From Isoetes taiwanensis (taxonomy: Eukaryota; Streptophyta; Lycopodiopsida; Isoetales; Isoetaceae), in the NCBI GenBank assembly GCA_021234155.1, contig JAJEKV010000006.1:27805754-27869753 (forward strand): a stretch of 64,000 bases of DNA, written 5' to 3'. Below, piece by piece: positions 33,895-45,575 of the stretch (positions within the stretch are counted from its first letter, which is position 1; every line of letters starts with the position of its first letter). A program made the translations under genes and the position numbers. Below the pieces are notes generated by a model. The model was given only the letters and a program-made list of their open reading frames with translations. It did no database searches and was not told the origin of the DNA.

Positions 33895-34427
33895 AATGAT
33901 TTTAAATCATATCTTGTTTTTGATCCTATGAATATTATTATTTGTGGATGCCAATGCCGGTTATGATTGCCATTTCTTTTGTATTGATGTTCCCTCTTTG
34001 TGGAATTAAATTTGTTTTACATATGCCATATAATTATGAATGATTGCCATGGCATAATATGCTTGCATTGATATCAGCACATGTTACCATATGCACTAGC
34101 ATATGCATGACAATGTGCAGTTTACAATAGAAGGGGGTATTTTAAACTATTTTGGCAGTTGATTTTCTTGAACTAGTGGTACGGCTTTATATTGAAGCCA
34201 TGGTCCCTTTCGGTAAACTTTATGATGTTATTGTTGTTTTGCCCATTTTATAATGATTGCATTTGCGTATATTTAGACGGCTCTTGGTATGCAATGCAGG
34301 AAATTGAGATTACAAAATGTACTCATAGTTATTTGCAATGGAAATAATTTGTTTGTCTTGATGTTATTATGCTTTTTAGTAATTAATATTTAGGCCCATA
34401 AAGTTTACCTATGTTTGCTTTAGTTAG
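33895..34427. other. Spacer between two TIR elements
   Basis: AT-rich, with no coding potential or repeat recognised beyond the flanking elements. Confidence 0.4.
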
Positions 34428-34912
34428 GGCCCGAAGGGCCCAAAATTTTTTTTAATATAACAATCAACACACAACTACCATTAACATTAATAACACAAAC
34501 CATTGCAATATCTAGCATTGTAACACATTTAAATTAAAATCCCCCTTAAACCCCCTTTGGTTTGGGTGCATATTCACACGGCGGGTTACGTAGGGCAGCA
34601 AGAGCCCCAAAAATATATTTACAATTAATGTAGAAAATTAACACCATTAAGTACATTCTCTCAAACCTTATAGTATTTTGCAAATCTTAATATACAGTAT
34701 ACAAAAACTTGTACATGCATACCCCAAACCGAGGATCGCTATATACGGTCGGATCAAGGAATAAAGGGCAAATATGCCCATCCGGCAAATGACTCTCGAT
34801 GCCGGAGTAAACCCCCGTGTGAATATGCACCCAAACCAAAGGGGTTTAAGGGGTATTTTAATTTAAATGTGTTATAATGCTAGACATTGCAATCGTTTGT
34901 GTGAAAATGGGC
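34428..34912. mobile_element. TIR element c, same family as b
   Basis: Left arm GGCCCGAAGGGCCCAAAATT then CCATTGCAATATCTAGCATT. The right arm is the inverse, ending ATGCTAGACATTGCAATCG near 34,900. The centre matches element b (TATAGTATTTTGC, ATACAGTATA, AAGGAATAA). It is 485 bp against 612 bp in b. Confidence 0.6.
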
Positions 34913-35834
34913 AGTATATTAGGAATAGGTGACATTTAAAATGATTTACATTGTGCAATCTATGCATCTAAAGTAATAGAAGCATTGAGGAATATCGTGT
35001 ATCTTCACTTCCAGACCTACTAATGAAGAAGTTGGTCTCCAAAAAATATAATGATTAAGCAATGAGATCAAATAAGTCAGTCGTTAATCCCATTCAAATA
35101 AAATTTGAGAATCTACTAAATTAACACATATAGTTGAATCAAGTCGAATGGATTTAAAACACTGCTTTGTGGACCTGGCCAACATAGCTTTGCCTAAGGT
35201 AATTAGTCTTCTCTTATATCTCTAGGTAAAGATAAATCTAGATAATCCATAGTATATAATTGGACAGATATTCAGCCATATGATTCTCATAGTCCCAACT
35301 TAAAGTGAAGTCTCAATGCTTGTAAATCTGCTACTTCAGGAAACGACAGCGGTGGTGGCAGTGATGAATGATTATAATTAGTCCAAGGGCGAGAAGAGTG
35401 AGAGAGAAATATTAGATTTTGCAAGAGTTAAAGATTATCGTAGAGAAAAATCATGTAACATGTTTTAGAGGCATGGAAAAACACTTGATGCAATTATAAC
35501 GCTCCAGGAAACTTTAAAAGCTTTTTCAAGTTGTGGAACTAGTACATCTTTTCAGATGCAAATCTTTTCCAACAAATAGTAATGAAGTCCTTCAAACGAT
35601 TGTTCAAGATATGTAATTAGGATTACCAGCTTGAGGTAGCATATAGGGAGTGATTGCATGTATGCTTTAGATAGACAAAAACTTTTGGGAGTTTCTATGA
35701 ATTGATCTTGACGTTGACTTTGGTGCATGATGGATTTTGTTGTTTGGTTGTATTCTAAGCAATCAATGCTTCTTTATACACAAGGACTGAAGATCCTTTC
35801 ATTCTGCAGTAGAGCACCTTCTTGGAATGTTTCT
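34913..35834. other. Unassigned DNA next to Helitron remains
   Basis: No open frame of note. This may be the 3' untranslated part of the minus-strand Helitron, but no hairpin-CTRR end was identified. Confidence 0.35.
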
Positions 35835-37165
35835 TCAATGTAGATTTTGACACTTCCTTGAAGTGCATCTTGGTATAGAAACATATAATTGACCATATGT
35901 GAATACTGGGGAAGGCAGATAGATGCCAACTTCTCCTAATGATTGTCCTTGTGATTTAGAGATTGTCAATGGGAACGCTAGTTTTACGAAAAATTGTCTT
36001 CTGCTAAAGGGTATGTGGCTGTCCGAAGGTGTCAAGTTTATCCTTGGTATTAAGATACGTGTTCCTTTGAATGTTTTGGCAATGATTTCTGAATATAGGA
36101 TTCTGTTTGTTGCTTGAATTACTTAAGATCGGGCGCCATTGCAAAGGCCACCTGTTGGATGCATGTTCCTGAGCAAGATTATTATTGATTGTTCTTTAAT
36201 ATTCCGTTTGTATGGTGGCATACCCATCAGGATCAAATGATTGAGGAACTCAATGGGGAAATCTCTCATGTCATTTTCGTCTTCTGTTTGTAGTGTATCA
36301 ACATCAATGTATGTATGAGCTCACCATATATTTTTTGTAGTATTTTGTCATTCAATTTCAGGGTATGTCATGTGCGAGAGTTGCTTTGTCTAATATGTGG
36401 TCCATGTTATTCGGGTCAATCATACCCAAAAGACTTCATCAATCAAATTTGATGTAGCAATGCATTGCTTTGGTAGTTGGACAATTTTTTCATTTAGTGT
36501 TTCCTCATTGTTCACACAAATTCCATTGCCGGCGTGTAATAGATAATTTGACCATTCATTTTCTCTTGACAGAAAATGCATTTTTTGTATGAGATTGAAA
36601 GTTTTGAAGTTCTTCCGGAGAGGGTTGAGTTTTACACATTTGGGCAGAATTTCTGTTTTTGAGGCTCGTTTCATGAGAGAGTTGCTATCACAAAATAAGC
36701 CCTCGACAAGCATAATGATTCCTCCGAAATGGCTCTGGATTTTGTCATATATCTTTTAGGATTGTGTCAACTGCTGTAAGTGCATCAGTATGAGTCATGC
36801 TAATCTCGTGCCACAGTAATACATTTTCCTAAGTATTTTTGCATCTTGGCATGTTGTGCGAAGTGCTGACGTTGACTCGGGGTTGAGGTCCAAAGGTAAC
36901 CTGAATGTAGAGTGTGCAGCGCGAGCTTCTTTCAATAACAAACTTGCTATTCCAGTCCATGCAACTGGCATGACATTGATTTCATGTCCTCGTAGAAGGT
37001 TGATTATAATGTTGAAGACAAATGTCTTTCATGTACCTCATGGACCATCTATGTTTATCCAAATGTTGTTATCATTGTCATTTTCAATAGTTGAGAATAT
37101 CCATGATATATTTTTATTCTGTAATTGGCATATTTTTGTTCAGCTTCATATTTTTCTTGATTGAT
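35835..37165 (-). mobile_element. Helitron Pif1-type helicase, interrupted
   Basis: Read on the minus strand. The Walker A region (37,027-37,048) reads G-P-stop-G-T-stop-K-T where GPGGTGKT is expected. Then come FNIIINLLRGHEINVMPVAW, GIASLLL, AHSTFRLPLDLNPEST, a broken Walker B stretch, MLVEGLFCDSNSLMKRASKT, FNLIQKMHFLSRENEWSNYL, LHAGNGICVNNE and VQLPKQC. It ends with LAFPLTISKSQGQSLGEVGI and YLPSPVFTYGQLYVSI, the last two conserved helicase motifs. The order is that of the helicase half of Helitron RepHel; the rolling-circle nuclease half is not seen. Both TGA codons sit where CTGGA is expected and CATGA is read, so the stops are suspect. Confidence 0.8.
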
Positions 37166-37223
37166 GTGAAATAGTGTTTCGTCAATAGTTGTATGGCTTA
37201 GGTTTTCAAGAGATCTGTGGTGT

Positions 37224-37413
37224 GCAAGAGCAAGAGTTCAACATACTATTGCTTTAAATTGTGTGTGTTAGAAGTGTAGATAAGCACTAGGGCACATATA
37301 AATTATAAACCTGTTGTAGCAAGAGCAAGAGTTCAACATACTATTGCTTTAAATTGTGTGTGTTAGAAGTGTAGATAAGCAATAGGGCACATATAAATTA
37401 TAAACCTGTTGTA
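37224..37413. repeat. Two 95-bp tandem copies
   Basis: 37,224-37,318 and 37,319-37,413 match except for one base (GCACTAGGGC against GCAATAGGGC), a recent tandem duplication between the Helitron remains and a MITE fragment. Confidence 0.85.
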
Positions 37414-37414
37414 T

Positions 37415-37816
37415 GATGGATCTCGGATTTGATAAGCCACGAAACTAATAGATGTAAAGATGTATTCAACAATGGAGTTGGATTATGGCGAAAACCGATC
37501 GAAATGTATTCAACAAAGGAGTTGGATTATGGTGAAAACCGATAGAAATTTTCTAGATATTTTTTTAATATGTATCGATTGCTTCTAAATTTAGTTATCA
37601 CGGATCAATAAGATGTTATTTCTCCCATTGAAGTAGAAAACATGCACGAAATCAATCAAGGCGGCAAAAGAACATGCACCAAATCAATGAGGCAAAAGGA
37701 TACGCTATCTTTCTACAATAGAAAAATTGGGGGCATTTTGATAAGTAAAATACTGGGGCATTTTCACAATTATTACCAAATACAAGGGCATTTTGGGGCA
37801 TTTTTAGAACTTTCCC
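37415..37816. mobile_element. Inverted partial copy of the MULE-like MITE
   Basis: Reverse-complement of about 400 bp of the element at 5,394-6,518, from its GGGAAA terminus (at 37,816) inwards. It includes the block TCTACTTCAATGGGAGAAAT and the doubled ATAATCCAACTCC block. The far end is missing and replaced by the 95-bp tandem repeat. Confidence 0.7.
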
Positions 37817-38229
37817 AAAAATTTATCTACTAATCTGAAATAAGCATTCTTGTTGAAAGAATATGAATGAAAACTTGAAGAAAACGACCCTTTATTTGTC
37901 TTTTACACATGTATAGTGGTGCTGATAGACTACAAATGTGCTTGTATAAAAACTGTCAAACGTTCCCCTGCTTTTAAAATTTGAGGGAATGACATCAAAA
38001 ATGAAGAAACTAATGAAAACAAAGGTTCCCAGTGATCTTAAAGGTTAAGATCGAGCAGCTATGGAATGGAGGTAATGCATTTTGGATCTTACAGTGGGCT
38101 GAAAATAAGTTTATCAGGAAAAATACCTGGATTGATGCAGCAGAGGCAGTTGTGCTATGTGATTTAGACCCCTATGCATGTTTTAAAAAACCTCGGGGGC
38201 AAAATCTTTGGAAACAGAGTCGTGCGTAT
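37817..38229. other. 3' flank of the DUF761 gene
   Basis: Likely 3' UTR and intergenic DNA for the minus-strand gene that ends at 38,230. No other feature recognised. Confidence 0.4.
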
Positions 38230-39114
38230 CTAAGCTTCTTCCTTTTCTTGTAAGGATTGAAGCTTCAATTGCTGCCGAAATTTTGCACAAAATGCCTCAA
38301 TGCGATCATTCAGCTCGTCCCGATCATGTTTCTGAACAACAGAAGCCCCACTTCGTCGACGCATTACTTGCTTGCTCTTCCGCATTTTTTTTTCATAAAG
38401 AACTCTGCTGCCCTTATCATTTCTTTCCACTTCTTTATATTCTTGCTTCTCGAGCTTCGGCGTATTAATTACTTTCGCATTTTTCTCAGTAGAAATAGAT
38501 TCATCCAAGAAATCAAAAGCCTGAATTCTGATACCTTTCCCTTCCCTGTAATCAATTAAGAAGCTTTCGCGGCCAAAAGCAGGGGACTTAAAAGCTCTGG
38601 GAGATCTAATGCTTATGCTCGCCGGAGAAGCAGGGCATGGAAAAGTTTTAAATGGCGTCTTGGCATCAAGAACCTCTTCTGCATCGCCGCTATTAGACCC
38701 CCAGCCATCATTCGGGTAAAAAGAACCGCCAGAACTAAGCCAGATTGAAAGAATCACGCCATTTACGAGCAGAAACAGCACCGGCATTGTAAGGCATTCT
38801 ACCACAGAGCTCCATATCTCAGATTCAACTAATAAGCACAGCATTTCAGAAATACCTGTTAAATTTTTAGCGGCAAAAAGAATCGTTGTGAAAAGGATGA
38901 ACGCGAAGGGCTTTGTTCCGGCTTTTGTTATCGCCATAAACATGTTTCCACAGCTCGGAATTCCAAGCTCCATCGGTCCGGCCATGGCAGAAGCTAATTG
39001 ATCAGGAGGAGCTGCTCTTGCTGCCGATTTAGAACAGAAAGATTGGGCGTATGATTTAGGAAAAAAAATGTGTAGAAGCGGGCTTAAAGAAGACAGAACT
39101 AAAGCATGGAACAA
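38230..39114 (-). CDS. DUF761-type two-helix membrane protein
   Basis: A clean single-exon frame of 294 codons. Two hydrophobic segments lie at about residues 68-84 (PFAFILFTTILFAAKN) and 106-127 (LTMPVLFLLVNGVILSIWLS). They are followed by a long polar, basic stretch and a C-terminal DELNDRIEAFCAKFRQQLKL motif. That ending is the DUF761 signature of plant proteins, often paired with an N-terminal DUF4408-like membrane pair. Molecular function of the family is not established; membrane anchoring is inferred from the helices. The ATG at 38,985 (GCCATGGCC, a strong plant context) would give 251 residues and is my preferred start; the first ATG adds 43. The gene has normal CAG/CTG density and no breaks, in contrast to the repeats around it. 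No intron or TATA box was assigned. Confidence 0.85.
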   Translation of the reverse strand: MFHALVLSSLSPLLHIFFPKSYAQSFCSKSAARAAPPDQLASAMAGPMELGIPSCGNMFMAITKAGTKPFAFILFTTILFAAKNLTGISEMLCLLVESEIWSSVVECLTMPVLFLLVNGVILSIWLSSGGSFYPNDGWGSNSGDAEEVLDAKTPFKTFPCPASPASISIRSPRAFKSPAFGRESFLIDYREGKGIRIQAFDFLDESISTEKNAKVINTPKLEKQEYKEVERNDKGSRVLYEKKMRKSKQVMRRRSGASVVQKHDRDELNDRIEAFCAKFRQQLKLQSLQEKEEA

Positions 39115-40140
39115 CTACAGACATATCTTGTCCACGCTGGCATCCACGTCTGCACGAGCCGTTGGGAGCCGTTTAGGACCGTTATGCTGACACGTGGACC
39201 GCTTTGATTTGTGGAGTACCATTATTAACGTTGTCACTTATCTGTCCATCTTTTTTTTATGGTAAGAACTAATAATCAATGTTTGACCATTTCTCTGGAT
39301 TCTCTCTTTTTCCAATACCTTAATCTAGGATCTTTGAACTAAAAAAAAAGGGGGGCGCAAATAAAAAGTACACATATCCTCCAACTTGATCCACTACACA
39401 ATGCTATAGAACCCAACCCTCTTCCTCCTTCTAATCTCTTATTGAACAACAAGCCCCTTTAGAGGCCATTTTGCACAAACAAGAGTTGATGAAAGTGGGA
39501 TGGCATAGATAAGTTAGTTTTAAGTGGATGTAAGAACTGCTCTTCTTCGTCTCTCTTCGTATGAAGCTATATGTCATAAGTATAGTTCTACTGCATCCTC
39601 GTTCTTTGTTGTTATATTAGATGCCTCTCCTTTGGCCACATCAAATATAAATGGGCAGATCAAGATGGACTTAGTATTCAATTGATGTGAAATATCAAGA
39701 AAATAGAATAGAAAATAACTCTACATTGACAATTTGCCTCGACATTGGATTCCTCCCAAATCCGACGTTGGATTCCTCTCACATCATGTCTTCCTACATC
39801 GTTGATCATGTTACTACCCCACCTGTCAACTTGAAATAGTTCTTGGGCCTCCTTCATAGATGACTTAAAGTGTCTTTCGATATTCAAGAGTTGATTGATA
39901 GTATGCCTTGCAGCTACAAAAGTCTCTTAGGTTTGAAGCACGTTGTGAAGTCCTTAGATGAAACACAATCGAGCCCCAACACATGGAGTGACCCACGTGG
40001 AAGGGAAGGATGCATGACCGAACCCTAGAATACCCAAAATAAGACACAATAAGCTAGAGAGAAAAGGGATACATATCTATGCTTATGCAATGCCTTAGCT
40101 TATAAGTTAGATCTTACCCAAAGAAGGAAGTTAGTACTAA
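39115..40140. other. 5' flank of the DUF761 gene and unassigned DNA
   Basis: The first 200 bases should hold the promoter of the minus-strand gene; I see no confident TATA box. The remainder has short open frames only. Confidence 0.4.
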
Positions 40141-41130
40141 GTCTTGGGTCCTTTTCTTAAAGACAAGAGACCTATTGACTTGTTGGCAAGTTATGGTGCA
40201 ATAGGATTAAGGATCCACTTCCATCGGCCCCTCCAAATCCAATGAGGAGAGCAGCAACCATAAACGGTGGAGGCAAGACCTTTGGCTTAGAGACCAGAAT
40301 GCTCATAATAGCACCTAATAGAGCACATAGTGCTACCCAGTTCACCGACATCTGACTTAACAACCCGACTGAGCACAAGCCTAGAAACTCTATGGAGACT
40401 AGTGGATTGATACCAATAGAATTCCACTAGAGCACGATCCCCCTGGGGAAAGGAGATGAGTCTACCTCCAAGTTCTCCACATCACGAGGACTCTAATGGC
40501 CCTGCATTTCATGGCATTTCCAACTAGCAAGGCCAACGTTCAACATATGACATTCCTCCAGTTAGCCCAGAAGGTCCCATGTTGGCTTGACATGGGAGGG
40601 CTGTCATAGTCTTGAGGACTTTTCCTAAAGACAAAATGGCTATGGACTGTTTGCAAGTTATAATGCAATAGGCTAAGGATCAACTTTCGTCCTTTCCTCT
40701 CCAAAATCATGTACGGAGAAGATCAACCATAAACACGCTAAAGGCAGGATTGTGGGCTTGAAAACCACATCACTTGTAGCAGAGCCCATAGGATACCTCA
40801 AACAGTTCAAGGCTTGCCCGGGCATCTGCCTGTATCTACCTTAACGACCTAACTAAGCACAAGCCTAGAACTCCATGGAGAATAATGGATCGATATCAAT
40901 AGAATCGCACTAGAACAAAATTCACTTGGAAGAAAGGAGGCGATTCTGCCTCCAAGCTCTCTACATCAAATAACTCTAACCACCCTGTTTGGCATTTCCA
41001 ACTAACAAGGCGAGTGTTATCGCATACCTTCATCAATGCTAGATTGGATTGCACCTTACTTGCATGAATCCTCAGCATATGTCATTCTTCTAGTTAATCC
41101 ATAAAAGTCACATGTGCACTTGACTTGGAA
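40141..41130. repeat. Diverged tandem duplication, units of ~470-520 bp
   Basis: Unit 1 (40,141-40,608) and unit 2 (40,609 to about 41,130) align along their length. Shared landmarks are CTTAAAGACAAG/CCTAAAGACAAA, GCAAGTTATGGTGCAATAGG, GAGCACAAGCCTAGAAACTC and GGCATTTCCAACTAGCAAGG. The copies are substantially diverged. No conserved reading frame was found. Confidence 0.6.
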
Positions 41131-42356
41131 ACCGAATAGGTTCAAAAGCCTCTACACTAAGAGCATCCTACCCAAATGCATCAAATACTCTTTAGGCTAG
41201 GGATTGTAGAGCGAAGATCATACATCCAAAGCTTGACACAACAGTCCATCATATACACAATGACTCTAGCAAGGAAAGCAACAAAGGGAACGGAACAAAG
41301 TCTGGTAGTTTCCCTCGCTACTGGATATGGTGAGGTACAACAAGAACAAAAAGGACATAGCAAAGGAGGAGCCAAACGAGTGAAATCCCAAATGGGAATC
41401 TTATACTCAAACAAAAAGTTTGGAATTTTAAAATGCATATATGTATAAAAATGCCATGTAAATGTATAAGGTGTACAGTAACTTTAATAGGCATAATAGG
41501 GCTTGATATCCCCTATGAGGGCTGATAATAGGTCCTAGTATCTTAGGAAGTGTTCCACATATGTCGCAGAGACATGGGGCATGTCTTCTAACATGAAAAC
41601 TATTCCGTAACACGAGAAGTGTTGCACAGGCATTCGAGTGTTACACTCTTTTCCCACAAAGAGGACGACACTCTTTTGCCACAAAGAAGACGGCCTCCAT
41701 CCTTCTTAATTAAGATAAGTTATTACTTAATCATTAATAAAAAATTTACCCAAAAGTTTCCAACAGGTCAACAAAGTTTATACATCAAATGATTACATCT
41801 ATAGGTACTTTCCACAATGGAGGCTTAAATTCTTGAAGAATTGGGTGGACCAATTGTTCTATATAACCAGCAAAGCACTAAGATGAATAGGATTTTGATT
41901 TAAGTAAGGGCAACCAATCCAAATGTTGCAATCTAACTTTTGAGCTTCATAATGAATTATACTGGTAATATATTTCCTTTTTCTTAAGGATCTAGTAACT
42001 GACCATTGCTTTTAATGATTCCTTGTATTGTTAACTTTAAATGCATTTAGGCTAACAATCATTCAACAATGTTGCCAGAGGAAATCATGTTTCTATTAGT
42101 GGCCCTGATTCAATTCAACGATGAATTTCTTTAGTTATTTTTTTTAACAAGTCAATATTCATGCGCTGCTTCGCGTACAAGTTTTGTGTATGTGTATAAA
42201 TTTCTCAATTTGAGAAATTAATAATGTCATTCTTTGTGTAAAAATATCTAAATCTTGCTAATTTAAGTTGCAACGTTGTTTTTTTAGCTGGTTTTTTGTT
42301 TGCCTCTGATATTAATGGTTCCAACTTTGGACAAAATATGTGTGACAAAATGCTAA
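41131..42356. other. Unassigned DNA
   Basis: No gene recognised. An L1-like ending (TTAATCATTAATAAAAAATT TACCC) lies near 41,735. The two short open frames near 41,176-41,448 lack motifs. Confidence 0.35.
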
Positions 42357-44190
42357 ATGGCGCCACGTTATTGTATAAAATGCCCTAAAATTTGTCTTAA
42401 AAACAATTTTGTCCCTAATTGGAATCACGAAATTTCTCAATTTAATGAAATTGTGCTTGATTGGGAGTCGCCAACAGAAATGGATGGCGATGACGACGAC
42501 CAACAGGAGGCACAAGACTACATTGAGGGTGAGTGTATAATATGTGCAGCAATTGAGTCAGGTAATATCAAAGGCCAGTCTACAGTTATCTCAACAGAGG
42601 GCATCATAGATAATAAGCCCTATGTAGTTCTCATAGACACAAGTAGCTCTCACAATTTTGCTTCGCCCAGGTCAGCAGCATTGTTGAAGTCCAAGAATCT
42701 CAAATCAAAGACAAGGCCAGTCAATATGGCAAGTGGGGCAATCTGCCACACCAAGGGAAGAAGAGTCAATTTTGACAGAGTTCTAAGTAGAACTAAGTTG
42801 AGTATGGGGGCAGAAGTCATGGACATTGGTAAGTATGACCTTATAGTCGGCATGGAGTTCTTGAAGCCAGCAAAGGCAATGATCGACTGCGACAAGCATG
42901 AGATTTCGATCATGGCATCCGAGGCAACTGTTTTGTGGTCAAAGGTAAGGAAGTCCCTTCTATAATGCAGTGCATGTCCTTGAAGCAGTTACACAAATGC
43001 ATAATGAAGGATAAGGTTGCGTACATTCTTAGGCTAGGACCATTGAGCCTGACACGAAGCATCAAGGTGAGTCAAGTGTGAAACAATTGCCTAGAGCAGT
43101 TGCGAGGCTAATTAAGGAATTCTATGATGTTTTTTTGGATGAAATCTGTGAGTTGCCGCCCTATAGAGGCGTGGAATGTAAGATTACATTAGCATTAGAT
43201 GCTAAGCCTACCAGTAAGGCACAGTATAGGATGAGCATTTGAGCTTCGGGGAGAGCTCAAAAGAGCAATCGTGGGAGTTGCTACAACTTCGGATTCATTA
43301 GTGCAAGCATTACACCGGGGCACCCATCCTCTTTCGTAAAAAGAAGGGCGGAAGTTTAAGGATGTGTATTGACTACTGCATGAAGTTGAATAACTAGGCG
43401 GTAAAGAATAAATATGCTTTGCCTAGGGTAGATGACTTGATGGACCAGCTCCTCCAAAATTAACTTGAGATCCGGTTACCATCAGATAAGAATCAAGGAA
43501 GAAGACATTCATAAGACCGAATGGATCATTGAGTCAGGAATGTCCAAGTTTCCTTCCGCAAGCTGATAAAGATAGATGCTGATATTGCAGACCTAGATGC
43601 TGATATTGCAGACCTAGATAAAGATAGACTTGTGGGAATTGATGCAAGCAAAATAGCCACCGAGGAAGTACTTATGCAAGAGGGCAGAGTTGTGGCATAC
43701 GAATCCAAGAAGATAAATGACGCAGAGCAATGCTACCCAACCACAATTAGGAGCTTCTAGCCATCGTCAGGGCCCTAAATGGGGGCATTATTTTCTGGGA
43801 AGAAACTTTCAGTTAGATACTGATCACCAGAGCCTCCAGTACATATTCATGAAACCACTCCTCAATCTAAGGCAAAGACATTGGATGGAATTCCTGAAAG
43901 AATATGACTTTGAGATATCATACAAGCCAGGAAAATTGAATGTGGTTGCAGATGCATTATTTAGTCGGCCCTTGGCGACTAGAGTGCATTGTAATGTTAT
44001 TTCGACCCTCAACAGAGAGTTTGGCAAGAAGATTGGAGATGTTATCCCTCCCAAGAAAGAATTTCGAGAAATTTGGACTAGTCTTTGCAAGGAAGCGAGG
44101 ATAAGAAAGGAAAGGGAGGCCTACAAGAAGTTTAAGAAGGAAGGCAATCTTTTATACTATAAGGACAAGCTTCGATATCAGGAGTAAGGA
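42357..44190 (+). mobile_element. Ty3/gypsy retrotransposon remains (PR, partial RT, RNase H)
   Basis: The protease region is open for 202 codons with VVLIDTSSSHNFASP, where families have DTG(A/S)SHNF, and later YDLIVGMEFL. RT pieces follow: VARLIKEFYDVFLDEICELP, RKKKGGSLRMCIDYCMKLN, and in shifted frame LRSGYHQIRIKEEDIHKTEW. The text then passes straight to RNase H (GIDASKIATEEVLMQEGRVV, TDHQSLQYIFMKPLLNLRQR), so the RT catalytic YIDD half is deleted. The end of RNase H (YKPGKLNVVADALFSR) and the start of the integrase zinc-binding linker (LLYYKDKLRYQE) follow. A 27-bp unit is doubled near 43,575-43,625. No LTRs were identified. Non-autonomous. Confidence 0.8.
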
Positions 44191-44534
44191 AGTTGATCCT
44201 TCATGATACTATAAGAAATATCAGGAGTAAGGAAGTTGATCCTTCACGATACTCACACTGGCCCTACATTCTGTCAAAATTTACGATCAATCATTGAAAC
44301 AATGCTAATTTGGAAAGTCTTGATTTTAAAAAGTGTTACTTGAGTAGATGTACAATGCTCATGATACAAACATGGGGCTTCACATCCAAGGCGTCGATGT
44401 TATTCTTAAACAACAATATGTAAAGCACGTGCTTCATTGTTACGTAGTAGATCTCCAAAGCTTATCTATGCATAAATGCTTGTGATTGCGATCCTTAAAG
44501 ATAGGAATACCAGCACTAGGCTATAGTTTCTTGG

Positions 44535-44810
44535 AGTTGAGTGGACAGATACCCATAGGTTATATTTCAGCCTCCCTTAATTAGCATGGAGGATGCAGGC
44601 ATCCGTGAGACAACATACAAATCCATCTTGAAGTGTGATGTGGATATCAGAGGACTTATATAGTAACATTGTTCTCAATAGAGAATCTACCATGTTTCAT
44701 GGATTCACCAATCAGACGAGCAAATAAATTACTGCACTTGCTCCTAGTTGCATGAAGATTATGGAGGTGAAGGTGGTTGCACCTTCTGATAGAGAACAAA
44801 GTGTCATATC
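44535..44810 (+). pseudogene. Actin C-terminal fragment
   Basis: Across shifting frames the plus strand reads [64 protein letters not shown] and KVVAPSDREQSV. These follow, in order, the C-terminal part of actin from the subdomain 3 strand to just before the C-terminal helix. There are several stops and frameshifts and a TAG inside the frame. No intron interrupts the stretch, so a processed copy is possible. It directly follows the Ty3/gypsy remains. Confidence 0.75.
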
Positions 44811-44937
44811 CAACTTTATTCCATCATAACAGTGCGGACCTTAGAGGTTGGCTGATAAGTTCACATGCGGAATGACATATTTATTTGAAAATATCCTAAT
44901 GGTAGCATTATTGCTATTTTCTACATTACCGTAAGAA

Positions 44938-45290
44938 TAGAATAGAATAGAATAGACCGTAAGGAGGAGCTCTGCAAGGTGAGGGCAGCCCGCCTGCAAA
45001 AGAAATGGGCAGTGTACAGGGGAGGTGCAACAATTATTCTAGACCAATGGCCTTCCAATCCTTGGACTGGCTATGTCTAGATAATTTTAGAAGCACAAAA
45101 TTACCATTAGCATTAGCATTATCTTCTTTTTTGGTAGTCTTTTAATATTTGCTTATTGTGTTTGGTGATGGGGCCTAGTCCCTAGGTTTTAGATGGGCGT
45201 TTTGCCCTTGCATGTGTCATCTTATAACCCGTTGGGTTCCCATGGACATAAAAATTCATCTTATCTTATCTTATCTCGGTCTTATATCAC
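44938..45290. repeat. Short element bounded by GAATA and ATCTT simple repeats
   Basis: (GAATA)n at about 44,936-44,955 and (TTATC)n at about 45,262-45,284 enclose some 300 bp. It ends GGACATAAAAATTCATC before the second repeat, reminiscent of a non-LTR element 3' end. No coding content was recognised. Confidence 0.35.
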
Positions 45291-45444
45291 TACCCTTATT
45301 GAAGCATATAATCTTTATATATTGCTTTCTATTTTATTTGCTATTTTTAATTCCTAAATAAACATATCAATAAAATCTATTAAATATAATACTGTAATAG
45401 CATTACATATGTTTTCTACTTTGTTCATCAATTTCTACACAATT

Positions 45445-45575
45445 CCCAAGGCCAGAAGGGTCCCAAAATTCTTTCGAGTTGACCCAAACTATTACAGGAC
45501 ACCCTAAAACCCCCTTTGGTTTGGGTGCATATTCACACGGGGGGTGACATAGAGCAGCGAGAGCCTCTTTTGTAC
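45445..45575. repeat. Arm of the TIR family, copy d
   Basis: Shares GGCCAGAAGGGTCCCAAAAT, then AACCCCCTTTGGTTTGGGTG and CATATTCACACGGGGGGTGA with elements at 33.3 and 34.4 kb. Only the left arm is clear; parts of the centre (GTATTTTGCATCC) may continue to 45,700. Confidence 0.55.

Noticed and set aside
37642-37833. Small gene at 37,642-37,833
   Set aside because: The open frame lies inside the inverted MITE copy and is not conserved in the other copy.
42357-42965. Intact host aspartic protease gene
   Set aside because: The DTSSSHNF site lies upstream of Ty3-type RT and RNase H pieces, so it is the retroelement protease.
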